Counted from the stretch's first letter, positions 1-11,177 are shown. The stretch is 64,000 bases of DNA from Polyangiaceae bacterium (GCA_020633235.1 JACKEA010000001.1:1922001-1986000); one strand, 5' to 3'. The notes: generated by a model not told the origin, from the letters alone. A program made the numbers and translations.

Positions 1-335
1 TGCCCTTGGCGATGGTGTCCTCACCCGGCTGCAAGAAGGACGAGCCGCCGCCACCGCTGCCGTCCGCGGCGCCGGCCGCCACGGAAACGAGCGCGCCGCT
101 CACCCTCGAGATCGAGGACGCCGGTGAGCCTGTCGAAGACGCCGAAGCCGGGCCGAAGAAGACGTACACCGGAGGCAGCTCGGCCAGCATGAAGAAGTGC
201 TGCCAGGCCGTATCGCAGAACGCCGAGAACGCGCCGGAGCCGACCAAGTCGTACATGAAGCAGCTGGCCGCGGCGTGCTTCGCCGCAGCCGCAGCCGGCC
301 GCGGCTGGAGCGGCGGCGGTTTCGCCTGCAAGTGA
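1..335 (+). CDS. Small lipoprotein, 5' end cut by window edge
   Basis: The reading frame is open to the left edge, so the true start lies upstream. The visible part starts with the end of an apparent signal peptide and a lipobox-like SPGC, followed by a charged, Pro-rich stretch and about 60 residues with a CC pair and two further Cys. It is probably a lipoprotein anchored in the envelope; no enzymatic motif is seen. It ends with TGA just before a hairpin shared with the convergent hydrolase gene. Function unknown. Confidence 0.55.
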   Translation, partial: PLAMVSSPGCKKDEPPPPLPSAAPAATETSAPLTLEIEDAGEPVEDAEAGPKKTYTGGSSASMKKCCQAVSQNAENAPEPTKSYMKQLAAACFAAAAAGRGWSGGGFACK

Positions 336-341
336 GCCCGC

Positions 342-360
342 GCTGAGCGGCGCGCTCAGC
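342..360. terminator. Bidirectional terminator-like hairpin
   Basis: Perfect 7-bp stem GCTGAGC (342-348) / GCTCAGC (354-360) with a 5-nt loop, between two convergent genes and overlapping the stop codon of the minus-strand hydrolase. There is no T-tract, which is common in such high-GC genomes. Confidence 0.45.
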
Positions 361-925
361 CCATGGCTCGCAAGCTCAGCAGCGTTCCGAGCACGATGGG
401 CTCCATCGCGGCGTTGAAGTGAGCGGCGCCGGCGACGACGCGCACCTCGGCGCCGATGCGCGCTTCGAGCTCGGCCCGCGTGCCGTGGTAGTCCGCCGTG
501 AAAGGATCGTCGTCCGAGAGTAGCGCGACGGTGTGGCCCATCGCGTCCCGGGCGCGGCTGGTGTCGATGGGCGTGTCCGTCCAGGGGACGATGTCGTCCC
601 AAGGCTCGTCGATGGAGAACCACGGGGCGACGAGCAGCACGCCGGCGGCGCGAAAGCCGTCCTGGTGCTGAGCCAGCGCGCGCATGACCACCTGGGTGCC
701 GACACTGTGGCCGATGAGCCAAGTCGGCGCGCCGCCGGAATCCAGCGCCTCCGTGAGGGCGGCGACGGAGCGCTCGATGTCGGGTGCGTCCCGCGGCTCC
801 GGCTCGACCACCTCCACCGAGGTGAACAGATCGGGAAAGCCGGCGAATAGCTCGTCCCGAAGCCACGGGTACCAGTCACTGTCCGCGTGACCCCCATAGC
901 GCGGCACGATCACCAGGCGATGCAT
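356..925 (-). CDS. RBBP9/YdeN-type serine hydrolase
   Basis: A 189-residue alpha/beta hydrolase of the small RBBP9/YdeN family. It has the nucleophile elbow GHSVGT near residue 70 and a late GAAHFN that matches the family catalytic His (usually GHFN). An Asp in the DDDPF segment is a plausible third member of the triad. The size is typical of the family (about 180-200 aa). Start ATG at 925 was chosen because the next residues (MHRLVIVPRYGG) match the usual family N-terminus; the frame stays open further upstream without a good start. It is divergent from the esterase gene at 1002. Substrate unknown. Confidence 0.85.
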   Translation of the reverse strand: MHRLVIVPRYGGHADSDWYPWLRDELFAGFPDLFTSVEVVEPEPRDAPDIERSVAALTEALDSGGAPTWLIGHSVGTQVVMRALAQHQDGFRAAGVLLVAPWFSIDEPWDDIVPWTDTPIDTSRARDAMGHTVALLSDDDPFTADYHGTRAELEARIGAEVRVVAGAAHFNAAMEPIVLGTLLSLRAMG

Positions 926-1001
926 GCCGGGCGTTTTGCCACGTAATCTCGCCTGGCGGTAGGCGTTGCAGCCCGCGCGGGGGGACGCTAACTCCGTGTC
1001 C

Positions 1002-2063
1002 ATGGCTGAGCTGGGTCCGATCGCGTGGGTACGCGCCCAGGGCGCTCGACGGGTGCTGTGGGTGGTGCGCGCGATTCCGGCGCTTGGGCATCGCTTGGCA
1101 AGCACCCGCCGGCAAGAAGCGGACGGCCGTGTCCTCGATCGGGACACCGCCGTGGTGCTGGCGATCGACGAATTGGTGAACGGACCGCCCGCCAAGGACG
1201 TGGCGGTGGACGTCGCTCGCGCTCGGCTCTTGGAGGAGGTCCGCTCCGTGGACGGGCCACCGGCGGGTGGCGTGGAGGTGGACGAGCGAGAGGTGCAGGG
1301 CGAGGGCACCGTGCTCCGGGGGCGGCTATACGCTCCGGAAGGGCTCGCCGCGCCGTCGCCGGGGATCGCGTTCTTGCATGGTGGCGGCTGGGTGGTCGGA
1401 GATCTCGACAGCCACGACACGCTCTGTCGTCGCCTGGCGCGGGACGCGCGCTGTCGGGTGCTCTCCATCGACTATCGCCTCGCTCCCGAGCATCGCTTTC
1501 CGACGCCCGTACGCGACGCCGTTGCGGCAGTGCGCTGGGTGCTGGCCCACGCCGAGGAGCTGGGCATGGCGCCAGAGCGCATCGCGGTGGCCGGGGACAG
1601 CGCAGGCGGCAATCTGTCCGCCGTCGTGGCGCGGCATCTGCGGCGCGACGAGCGAAAGCCCGCCCTGCAGGTCTTGATCTACCCGGCGACGGACGCGACG
1701 CGCTCCTTGCCGAGTCACCAGAGCGTGGGGCAGGGGTACTTCTTGGACGAGGACGCCATCAACTGGTACCTCGACCACTATCGCGACGAGAGCGTGGACG
1801 ATCGGGATCCGGATCTCTCACCGCTGTGGGCCGCCGACGTGACGGGAGTGGCCCCCGCGGTGATCGTCACGGCTGGCTTCGACCCGCTGCGAGACGAGGG
1901 CGAGGCCTACAGGAAGAAGCTCGAGGACGCCGGAGTGGCGGTGGTCTATCGGGAGCACCCGTCGCTGATTCATGGCTTCACCCTGATGACGGAAGCCGTG
2001 CCGGCTGCACGCAGAGCGACGGAAGAGCTTGCAGGAGACATCGCGCGCCTGCTCCGCACCTGA
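1002..2063 (+). CDS. HSL-family alpha/beta hydrolase (acetyl-esterase-like)
   Basis: About 353 residues. The oxyanion-hole motif HGGGW and the nucleophile motif GDSAGG identify the hormone-sensitive-lipase family (Aes/LipH-like carboxylesterases). The Asp in DPLRDEGE and the His in LIHGF complete the catalytic triad. Around 90 residues precede the hydrolase core, somewhat longer than usual. ATG 1002 is taken as start; GTG 996 and TTG 966 are in frame, and the G-rich stretch at 980-985 could serve either 996 or 1002. Substrate cannot be told from sequence. The next gene on this strand starts 131 nt downstream, a gap in which I see no clear element. Confidence 0.85.
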   Translation: MAELGPIAWVRAQGARRVLWVVRAIPALGHRLASTRRQEADGRVLDRDTAVVLAIDELVNGPPAKDVAVDVARARLLEEVRSVDGPPAGGVEVDEREVQGEGTVLRGRLYAPEGLAAPSPGIAFLHGGGWVVGDLDSHDTLCRRLARDARCRVLSIDYRLAPEHRFPTPVRDAVAAVRWVLAHAEELGMAPERIAVAGDSAGGNLSAVVARHLRRDERKPALQVLIYPATDATRSLPSHQSVGQGYFLDEDAINWYLDHYRDESVDDRDPDLSPLWAADVTGVAPAVIVTAGFDPLRDEGEAYRKKLEDAGVAVVYREHPSLIHGFTLMTEAVPAARRATEELAGDIARLLRT

Positions 2064-2194
2064 GGCATCCTGTCCCAGGGGGTTGCATCCGCTCTGCGAG
2101 CGCGGACGTTTGTCGTGTTCGAGAGGCGCCAGTGCTTCCCGATCGCGCGGACGATGGATTTCGACGACAGACAGCAACTGGGGGCTTCTGCGGC

Positions 2195-3487
2195 ATGTCC
2201 GGCTTGATGATGGACTTGTACGAGCTGACGATGGCTCAGGCCTACGAGCGCGAAGGGCTCGATGGCGCTGCCGTCTTCGAGCTGTACTTCCGGCGAATGC
2301 CCGCAGGGCGAGGCTACGTGATCGCGGCGGGGCTGGATGCGGCGTTGGCGGCGTTGGAAGGCTTCCGCTTCTCGGATACGGACCGACGCTATCTGTCTTT
2401 TCTGGAGCAGCTGGACCCCGAGTTCGTCGCGCGACTGTCGGACGTGCACTTCTCCGGAGACGTCTGGGCCGTCCCGGAGGGCACGGCGGTGTTCGAGAAC
2501 GAGCCCCTGGTCCAAGTCGTCGCGCCCTTGGCTCAGGCTCAGCTGGTGGAGACACTGGTGTTGAACCCGGTTCACTTCCAGAGCACCATCGCTAGCAAGG
2601 CCGCGCGGGTCGTGGACGCCGCCGCCGGACGGACGGTGGTGGATTTCGGGGCGCGGCGTGCCCATGGCTTGGACGCGGCCCTCGGAGCGGCGCGCGCCGC
2701 GTACATTGCGGGCGCTGCCGGCACGTCCAATCTACTGGCCGGGGAGCGCCACTCGATTCCCGTGTTCGGAACCATGGCGCATAGCTACGTGCAGGCGCAT
2801 GCCACGGAGGAGGGAGCGCTGCGGGCCTTCGCAGGGGTGTTTCCGAATACGACCTTGCTGGTCGATACCTACGATACCGAGCGGGGAGTCCAGCGCGCCA
2901 TCGAGGTCATGAACGAGTTGGGTCCGGTAGCCGCTCTGCGCCTGGACTCTGGTGACTTGCTTCAGCTGTCGCGCGGCGCGCGACGCGCGCTGGATGAAGC
3001 GGGGTATCGGAGCGTCGAGATCTTCGCCTCCTCGGGCTTGGACGAGCACGCGATCGCCGAGCTGGTTCGAGCGGACGCGCCCATCGATGGTTTCGGCGTC
3101 GGGACCGCGCTGACCACCTCGGAGGACGCACCGGCGCTCGACATGGCATACAAGCTCGTGGAGTACGCAGGCCGGGGTCGAACCAAGCTGTCGTCCGAGA
3201 AGGTGGTGCTGCCGGGACGGAAGCAAGTCTTCCGCCAACGGAGTGGCAGGGACGTGATCGCCCAGAGCGACGAATCGCCGGGAGGCATCCCGCTGCTGCA
3301 GGCGGTGATGCGGGACGGGCGGCGAACCGAGCGGGTACGCCTGGAGGATGCGCGCCAACGGGCGGCGCTCTCCATCGGGGCCCTCCCAGCGGCCGTGCGG
3401 CGCTTGAGGGCTCCCGCACACTACCCAGTGGACGTGTCCGCCCGCACCAACGCGGCGCTCTCGGAGCTTCGCCGCGAGCTCTCTTGA
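2195..3487 (+). CDS. pncB: Nicotinate phosphoribosyltransferase
   Basis: A 430-residue protein of the NAPRTase family, which converts nicotinate, PRPP and ATP to nicotinate mononucleotide in NAD salvage (cytosolic). Supporting segments: the N-terminal DLYELTMAQAY substrate strand, DFGARRAHG, FGTMAHSYV with the conserved His, LRLDSGDL and FGVGTALTTS. Length fits bacterial family members (400-490 aa). The open frame runs far upstream with no homology, so the start was set at ATG 2195, preceded by GGGG at 2181-2184. A second in-frame ATG lies four codons on. No other NAD gene is adjacent. Confidence 0.92.
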   Translation: MSGLMMDLYELTMAQAYEREGLDGAAVFELYFRRMPAGRGYVIAAGLDAALAALEGFRFSDTDRRYLSFLEQLDPEFVARLSDVHFSGDVWAVPEGTAVFENEPLVQVVAPLAQAQLVETLVLNPVHFQSTIASKAARVVDAAAGRTVVDFGARRAHGLDAALGAARAAYIAGAAGTSNLLAGERHSIPVFGTMAHSYVQAHATEEGALRAFAGVFPNTTLLVDTYDTERGVQRAIEVMNELGPVAALRLDSGDLLQLSRGARRALDEAGYRSVEIFASSGLDEHAIAELVRADAPIDGFGVGTALTTSEDAPALDMAYKLVEYAGRGRTKLSSEKVVLPGRKQVFRQRSGRDVIAQSDESPGGIPLLQAVMRDGRRTERVRLEDARQRAALSIGALPAAVRRLRAPAHYPVDVSARTNAALSELRRELS

Positions 3488-3532
3488 CGGTTGGGGGTGT
3501 TCAGTACGGCGGGTTGGCGCCAGATTCTCGAC

Positions 3533-3760
3533 ATGGGTCACGACACCACCATGCGCACCATCCAACGCTTGCTCTCGGACGTGGAGGAGCTGCTCAAGAC
3601 GCCGAGCGTGGGCGTGGAGCTGGCGCAGCGCGGGATCAACCAGAGCGTGGCCCTGGTGGCGGTGCAGGGACTGTCTTCTTATCTGCATGGGGACAAGCGC
3701 CGCGCAGCCGATGATCTGGGCACCGCGGCGGAAGAGATCCGCGCCCGGCTCGCGATGTGA
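3533..3760 (+). CDS. Small alpha-helical protein, unknown
   Basis: A 75-residue, mostly helical, soluble protein with no recognised domain. It begins 45 nt after pncB and ends directly before a copy of the TTCCGCGGCGGACC-type intergenic repeat. ATG 3533 is preferred; an upstream TTG at 3491 would add 14 residues without a better ribosome site. Third-position GC bias supports coding, but this is a weak call. Confidence 0.5.
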   Translation: MGHDTTMRTIQRLLSDVEELLKTPSVGVELAQRGINQSVALVAVQGLSSYLHGDKRRAADDLGTAAEEIRARLAM

Positions 3761-3783
3761 GGTTACCGCGGCGGACCAACAAG
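3761..3783 (+). repeat. Intergenic palindromic motif, copy 1
   Basis: Reads GGTTACCGCGGCGGACCAAC followed by AAG. It starts at the base after the stop codon of the 75-aa gene and lies upstream of the aldo/keto reductase. Confidence 0.7.
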
Positions 3784-3846
3784 ACCTGCGGACTGGCGCC
3801 GAGCAGGGCTCGGCTCTATGCGTGGCCCTCCAAAGGGAGGCGAAGC

Positions 3847-6623
<2,777 letters not shown>

Positions 6624-6650
6624 CGATGGACCATAGGACGCGGCCGGCGC

Positions 6651-6691
6651 TTGACGACCCCGGCGCGAGCAGGTAATCGCAAAAATACGAT
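6651..6691 (+). promoter_or_regulatory. Candidate ars promoter and ArsR operator
   Basis: TTGACG (6651-6656) and TAATCG (6674-6679) are spaced by 17 nt, a plausible -35/-10 pair. A dyad ATCG (6676-6679) - 8 nt - CGAT (6688-6691), in an unusually A-rich patch, overlaps the -10 and the arsR start codon and is a good candidate ArsR site. With a -10 this close to the ATG at 6690 and no Shine-Dalgarno sequence, the transcript may be leaderless. All inference from sequence. Confidence 0.45.
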
Positions 6692-7028
6692 GAGCGCTCC
6701 GGTCCCCGGCTGCTGCCCGGCTCCAAAAACCGAGCAAGATTTGCGACCGATCGAGGGAGAAGCCGCGGACGACGAGCTGGCGGCGTTGGCCAAAGCCATC
6801 GGTCATCCCGCACGGGTGCGCATCCTTCGGCTGCTCGGGCGGCGGGACACCTGTGTCTGTGGAGACATCGTGCTGGAGCTGCCCCTGGCGCAGTCCACGG
6901 TGTCCCAGCACTTGAAGGTGCTGAAGGACGCGGGTCTGGTTCGCGGCGAGGTGAGCGGGCCGCGGGTCTGCTATTGCATCGAGCCCGCGGCGCTCCGGCG
7001 CCTGCGCGCCTTGGTGGGAGGGCTCTGA
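6690..7028 (+). CDS. arsR: ArsR-family arsenic-responsive repressor
   Basis: A 112-residue winged-helix repressor. The helix-3 metal site TCVCGDI (C55, C57) matches the ELCVCDL-type As(III) site of classical ArsR, and the recognition helix QSTVSQHLKVLKDAGLV is typical. An extra N-terminal CC pair (residues 8-9) and a CYC near the C-terminus could also bind metalloid. It should repress the operon until arsenite binds. The stop overlaps the acr3 start by one base, so the two are translationally coupled. Start ATG 6690 has no clear ribosome site. Confidence 0.93.
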   Translation: MSAPVPGCCPAPKTEQDLRPIEGEAADDELAALAKAIGHPARVRILRLLGRRDTCVCGDIVLELPLAQSTVSQHLKVLKDAGLVRGEVSGPRVCYCIEPAALRRLRALVGGL

Positions 7029-8098
7029 TGAGCGAGCACGTCGGTCGCCGGCTGTCGTTCTTGGATCGCTACCTCACGGTGTGGATCTTCTCCGCCATGG
7101 GTGTGGGCGTCGCTCTCGGCTACTTGGCGCCCTCCGTGCCGAAGGCGCTGGGTCAGCTCACCGTGGGCACCACCAGCGTTCCCATCGCCGTGGGCCTGAT
7201 CCTGATGATGTTTCCGCCGCTGGCGAAGGTCCGCTACGAAGAGCTCGGGCGGGTGCTGTCTAACAAGCGCGTGCTGGCGCTGTCGCTGGTGCAGAACTGG
7301 ATTATCGGGCCGATCTTGATGTTCGCGCTGGCGGTAATCTTCCTCCGGGACAAGCCGGAGTACATGCTGGGGCTGATCCTCATTGGCCTGGCGCGCTGCA
7401 TCGCCATGGTGATCGTGTGGAACGACCTGGCGCGAGGGGATCGGGAGTACTGCGCAGGGCTGGTCGCGTTGAATTCCATTTTCCAGGTGTTGTTCTTCTC
7501 GGTGTACGCCTGGCTATTCGCCACCGCGCTGCCGTCGTGGCTGGGGCTCCAGGGTGCGGTGGTGGACATCACCATCGTTGAGATCGCCAAGAGCGTCGCG
7601 ATCTACCTGGGAATTCCCTTCGCCGCGGGCTTCTTGACCCGCAGAGCGCTGATCGCGAAGCGGGGCCGCGACTGGTACGAAACCCGCTTTGCGCCGCGCA
7701 TTGGCCCCATCACCCTGGTGGCGCTGCTGTTCACCATCGTGGTGATGTTCTCGCTCAAGGGCGAGGCCATCGTGCAGCTGCCGCTGGACGTGGTGCGCAT
7801 CGCCATTCCGCTTCTGATCTACTTCGTGCTGATGTTCGCGGTGTCCTTCGCCCTCAGCAAGCGGGTGGGCGCCAGCTACGGCGAATCGACCACGCTCTCG
7901 TTCACGGCGGCGAGCAACAACTTCGAGCTCGCCATCGCCGTGGCCGTCGCCACCTTCGGCATCCACAGCGGTGCGGCCTTTGCCGCGGTGATCGGCCCGC
8001 TGGTAGAGGTTCCGGTGCTCATCGGTCTGGTGAACGTCGCGCTCTGGATCGAGAAGCGCTACTTTCGGGCTCGAGATCCAGTGGAGGCAGTGTCATGA
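7028..8098 (+). CDS. acr3: Arsenite efflux permease ACR3
   Basis: A 356-residue inner-membrane protein with about ten hydrophobic helices, the usual ACR3 size. It carries the family Cys in LARCIAMVIVW (C124) and the acidic residue in GPLVEVPVLIGLV. It exports As(III) (and possibly Sb(III)) using the proton gradient. Start ATG 7028 overlaps the arsR stop; the stop overlaps arsM (ATGA). It provides the efflux arm of the operon, fed by the arsenate reductase encoded downstream. Confidence 0.95.
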   Translation: MSEHVGRRLSFLDRYLTVWIFSAMGVGVALGYLAPSVPKALGQLTVGTTSVPIAVGLILMMFPPLAKVRYEELGRVLSNKRVLALSLVQNWIIGPILMFALAVIFLRDKPEYMLGLILIGLARCIAMVIVWNDLARGDREYCAGLVALNSIFQVLFFSVYAWLFATALPSWLGLQGAVVDITIVEIAKSVAIYLGIPFAAGFLTRRALIAKRGRDWYETRFAPRIGPITLVALLFTIVVMFSLKGEAIVQLPLDVVRIAIPLLIYFVLMFAVSFALSKRVGASYGESTTLSFTAASNNFELAIAVAVATFGIHSGAAFAAVIGPLVEVPVLIGLVNVALWIEKRYFRARDPVEAVS

Positions 8099-8886
8099 GT
8101 GAATCCAACGACCAGGTGCGCGCCACGGTGCGCGATCACTACGCCCAGGTGGCGGAAGCCGAAAAGGGCGGCTGCGCGCCGGGGTGCTGCGGCGTGCCCG
8201 CGGGCAGCAGCCTGAGCTTGGGCTACAGCGCCGAAGATCTGGCCAGCGTTCCCGAGGGCGCGGACCTCGGCCTGGGCTGCGGCAACCCGCAGGCCATCGC
8301 CAAGCTTCGCCCCGGGGAAACGGTGGTGGACTTGGGCAGCGGCGCCGGCTTCGATTGTTTCTTGGCGGCGCGCCAGGTGGGGGACGCGGGGAAGGTGATC
8401 GGCGTGGACATGACCCCGTCCATGCTGGAGAAGGCGCGCAAGAACGCCCGCAGTGTGAACGCCACGAACGTGGAGTTCCGCTTGGGGGAGATCGAGCACC
8501 TGCCCGTGGCCAACGACACCGCGGACGTCATTCTCTCCAACTGCGTGATCAATCTGTCGCCGGACAAGGTGCAGGTGTTGAAGGACGCCTTCCGCGTGCT
8601 GAAGCCCGGCGGTCGCCTCGCCGTGAGCGACGTGGTGGCCCTCGGGCCGATCCCGGAGAAGATCCAGAAGGACGCGCTGGCCCTGGCGGGGTGTGTGGCG
8701 GGCGCGGCGGATGTGAAGACGCTGGAGGACATGCTGCGTGCCGTCGGCTTCGAGCAAGTGAGTGTGGTGGTGAAGCCCGAGAGCCGCGAGTTCATCCAGG
8801 ACTGGCTGCCGGGCAGCGGCGCCGAGGAGTACGTGGCCTCCGCCAACATCACCGCGCAAAAGCCCAAGAGCCGCGGCTGCTGCTGA
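8095..8886 (+). CDS. arsM: Arsenite methyltransferase
   Basis: A 263-residue SAM-dependent methyltransferase (motif I VVDLGSGAGFD) of the ArsM family, which methylates As(III) to methylarsenicals. The arsenic-binding cysteines are present: CC at 31-32, C62 in GLGCGNP, C150 in LSNCVINL and C200 in LAGCVAG; a C-terminal CC is also seen. Overlap with acr3 by 4 nt shows translational coupling. Together with ACR3 it gives two parallel detoxification routes. Confidence 0.95.
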   Translation: MSESNDQVRATVRDHYAQVAEAEKGGCAPGCCGVPAGSSLSLGYSAEDLASVPEGADLGLGCGNPQAIAKLRPGETVVDLGSGAGFDCFLAARQVGDAGKVIGVDMTPSMLEKARKNARSVNATNVEFRLGEIEHLPVANDTADVILSNCVINLSPDKVQVLKDAFRVLKPGGRLAVSDVVALGPIPEKIQKDALALAGCVAGAADVKTLEDMLRAVGFEQVSVVVKPESREFIQDWLPGSGAEEYVASANITAQKPKSRGCC

Positions 8887-8889
8887 GCC

Positions 8890-9807
8890 GTGCGACCGTC
8901 GTTCATCGTGCGGGCGGCGGACGTTTCGGAAGAAGCGTCTGCCTATCCCGGCAGCGAAGAGCTCATGTCCGCGGGGCGCGCCATCGGGCGCGCGGCGGGG
9001 CTCGAGCGCATCGGCTTGCATCTGGAGCGCCTCGCGCCCGGTGTGCGCACCAGCTACCCCCACGCGGAAGAGAAGGAAGAAGAGCTGGTCTACGTGCTCG
9101 AGGGTAGCGTCGATGCGTGGATCGACGGCGAGCTTCACCCGATGCAAGCCGGGGATCTCGCGGCATTCCCCGCCGGCACGGGCATCTGCCACAGCATCCT
9201 CAACAACTCCGACGGCGAAGCGCTGCTCTTGGTCGGGGGCGAGCGGACCAAGCCGGACAACCGCATCTACTATCCGCTGAACCCGGAGCGCCGTGACGAC
9301 ATGAAGCCGGAGCAGTGGTGGCACGACGCGCCGCTCCGGCGCCGCGGCCCGCACGACGGCCTCACGGATCGCCGCCGCGCCGAGCTCGGACTCGAGGCTC
9401 GAAAGGCCGAGAGCGTGCTGTTCCTGTGCGTGGCGAACTCCGCCCGCAGCCAGCTGGCGGAGGGTATCGCTCGCCAGATCTTGCCGGGCCGGGTGGCCAG
9501 CGCCGGCAGCGCGCCCTCCCGGCTCAATCCCTATGCGGTGGAGGTGATGGCGGAGATCGGCGTGGACATCTCCGCGCAGCACTCCAAATCCGTCGACACC
9601 ATCGACCCGGCGTCGGTCGACGTGGTCATCACACTGTGTGCCGAAGAGGTGTGCCCCGTGTTTCCGGGGCGCGTGCAGCGCCTGCACTGGCCGGAGCCGG
9701 ATCCCGCCGCTGAGGGCCTCCCGCGAGAAGAGCTGCTCTTGCGGTTCCGCAGCGCGCGGGACGCCATTCGCGATCGCATCGAGCGCTTCGCCGTCCGCCC
9801 CGCGTAG
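8890..9807 (+). CDS. Cupin::arsenate reductase (LMW-PTP type) fusion
   Basis: A 305-residue two-domain protein. Residues about 40-120 form a cupin (EEELVYVLEGSVDAWIDGE, GDLAAFPAGTGICHSI). Residues about 172-300 are an ArsC of the low-molecular-weight phosphatase fold: P-loop CVANSAR with C180 and R186, then C250 and C255 in LCAEEVCPVF, matching the Cys relay of thioredoxin-coupled ArsC. The second domain should reduce As(V) to As(III) for ACR3 and ArsM. The cupin role is unknown (arsenic or thiol binding, or a separate enzyme). GTG start at 8890, three nt after arsM. The two halves are joined by a charged linker with no internal stop. Confidence 0.88.
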   Translation: MRPSFIVRAADVSEEASAYPGSEELMSAGRAIGRAAGLERIGLHLERLAPGVRTSYPHAEEKEEELVYVLEGSVDAWIDGELHPMQAGDLAAFPAGTGICHSILNNSDGEALLLVGGERTKPDNRIYYPLNPERRDDMKPEQWWHDAPLRRRGPHDGLTDRRRAELGLEARKAESVLFLCVANSARSQLAEGIARQILPGRVASAGSAPSRLNPYAVEVMAEIGVDISAQHSKSVDTIDPASVDVVITLCAEEVCPVFPGRVQRLHWPEPDPAAEGLPREELLLRFRSARDAIRDRIERFAVRPA

Positions 9808-9834
9808 TTCTCCCTCCTTCGAGGGTTCCGAAGC

Positions 9835-9855
9835 GGCTCGCGGCGGACCGACAAG
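9835..9855 (+). repeat. Intergenic palindromic motif, copy 2
   Basis: GGCTCGCGGCGGACCGACAA then G, in the short gap between the convergent arsenic operon and the DUF190 gene. It may help end both transcripts. Confidence 0.7.
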
Positions 9856-9859
9856 ATGC

Positions 9860-10201
9860 TCACTCCGGGCGCGGGGCGTACTTGTGGACGCGGACCTTTT
9901 CCATGGTGACCAGGCCTTCGGCGACCATTTCGTCGAGGATGGGCACCATGCGGTCGACCTGCTCTTCGGTGTCCACCACCTCGATCACGACCGGCAAGTC
10001 CTGACTCAGGCGCAGGATGTTGCTGGTGTGCATGATGCTATGAGCGCCGAAGCCCGCCACCCCGTGGAATACCGTGGCGCCGGCAAAGCCTTCCTTGCGC
10101 AGGCGTTCCACCAGCGCCGTGGCCAGCGACTGGTGGTGCCAGGTGTCGCTCTCGCCGATGAAGATCCGAACCAGAACCTGCTCACCCGTCAGAATGCGCA
10201 T
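9860..10201 (-). CDS. DUF190 protein paired with fluoride channel
   Basis: A 113-residue soluble protein of the DUF190 family, with GESDTWHHQSLATALVERLRKEGFAGATV and GFGAHS segments and a PII-like alpha/beta layout. DUF190 genes commonly sit beside crcB. Strong site GGAGGAG precedes ATG 10201, and the gene follows crcB by 14 nt, so the two form an operon. Precise role unknown; a regulator or partner of the channel is the usual guess. Confidence 0.88.
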   Translation of the reverse strand: MRILTGEQVLVRIFIGESDTWHHQSLATALVERLRKEGFAGATVFHGVAGFGAHSIMHTSNILRLSQDLPVVIEVVDTEEQVDRMVPILDEMVAEGLVTMEKVRVHKYAPRPE

Positions 10202-10215
10202 GTGCTCCTCCTTCT

Positions 10216-10596
10216 TCAGGCGCCCAGCAACAGGCGCCCGGCCATGAGCCCTAGGAAGCTCGCCCCCAGGCAGGCGAACACCGTGATGCCAACGTTCAGC
10301 GCCGCCAGGGACCAGGCCCCGTCCTGGATCAGCTTCATCGTCTCGTAACTGAACGTGGAGTAGGTCGTGAACCCGCCCATGGCGCCGGTGGTCAGCGCCA
10401 GGCGGAGCGACGGGGACATGCCCGTGGACAGACCCACGTGCATCAAACACGCGAGTAGGAACGAGCCGGTCAAGTTGACCGCCAGGGTTCCGTAGGGGAA
10501 AGCCGCTCCCAGCCAGCGCAATGCCCAGCCGCTGACGAGGTATCGGGCGCCGCTGCCGAGGGCGCCGCCGAGACAGACCCAGAGAAACCGTTGCAT
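10216..10596 (-). CDS. crcB: Fluoride channel CrcB/Fluc
   Basis: A 126-residue membrane protein with four helices and the Fluc signature segments GGALGSGARYL, GTLAVNLTGSF and GGFTTYSTFSYE. The dual-topology homodimer passively exports fluoride from the cell. ATG 10596. I searched the 207 nt upstream for the conserved fluoride-riboswitch blocks and did not find them, so regulation is unclear. Confidence 0.94.
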   Translation of the reverse strand: MQRFLWVCLGGALGSGARYLVSGWALRWLGAAFPYGTLAVNLTGSFLLACLMHVGLSTGMSPSLRLALTTGAMGGFTTYSTFSYETMKLIQDGAWSLAALNVGITVFACLGASFLGLMAGRLLLGA

Positions 10597-10803
10597 GGGA
10601 AAACGTGGCCTCGTTCGCGAGCTTAGCGGGCATCTAAGGGCAGGCCGCGAGGCGGGGCAAGCCCGGGCCGCGAAGTATTGATTTCCGGGGGGGTTGAGCT
10701 AGCCTCGGCGAGGTCACCAGATCGTTTCCGGCATCGGGTCTCGCCGCTCTCACTTCTGGGATGGCGCGTTTCTGTATCGCCTGAGCGAGAGGATGAGAGA
10801 GAC

Positions 10804-11145
10804 ATGGGAAATCGGCTGTATGTAGGGAACCTGCCATTTTCGACCACCAACGACACGCTCCGTGATCTGTTCTCGGCGCACGGCGAGGTCACGGACGTTC
10901 ACGTCGTTACGGATCGTGAGACGGGCCGTTCCCGCGGTTTCGGATTCGTGACCATGGGCACGGACGATGCCGCACAGCGCGCCATCGAGGCGACCAACGG
11001 CACCATGCTCGACGGTCGCGCGTTGCGCGTGAACGAGGCGGAGGAGCGCGCTCCTCGTGGTCCTCGTGGCGGCGGCGGCGGTGGCGGCGGCGGTGGTGAC
11101 CGCGGTCGGCGCGGTGGCGGCGGAGAACGCCGCAATCGCTACTGA
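10804..11145 (+). CDS. RRM RNA-binding protein with Gly-rich tail
   Basis: A 113-residue protein with one RNA recognition motif: RNP2 LYVGNL at residues 5-10 and RNP1 RGFGFVTM near 44-51, followed by a tail of glycine runs and RGG-like arginines. It resembles the single-RRM glycine-rich proteins found in myxobacteria and cyanobacteria, often linked to cold or stress (family knowledge). It probably binds RNA in the cytoplasm. ATG 10804 follows a purine-rich stretch. About 200 nt upstream are non-coding and could hold a long 5' leader, though I identify no defined element there. Confidence 0.92.
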   Translation: MGNRLYVGNLPFSTTNDTLRDLFSAHGEVTDVHVVTDRETGRSRGFGFVTMGTDDAAQRAIEATNGTMLDGRALRVNEAEERAPRGPRGGGGGGGGGGDRGRRGGGGERRNRY

Positions 11146-11177
11146 CGCGCGAGCGCCGGCCGGATGGCCGGCAACTG

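Noticed and set aside
1025..2194. Long open frame fused in front of pncB
   Set aside because: It is a low-complexity Arg/Gly/Ala shadow of the esterase gene; family homology starts at 2195.
6624..6911. Longer ABC exporter N-terminus
   Set aside because: It would run through the arsR promoter and coding region and lacks homology or hydrophobic segments.
10597..10803. Fluoride riboswitch upstream of crcB
   Set aside because: None of the conserved blocks of the crcB motif could be found on the minus strand.
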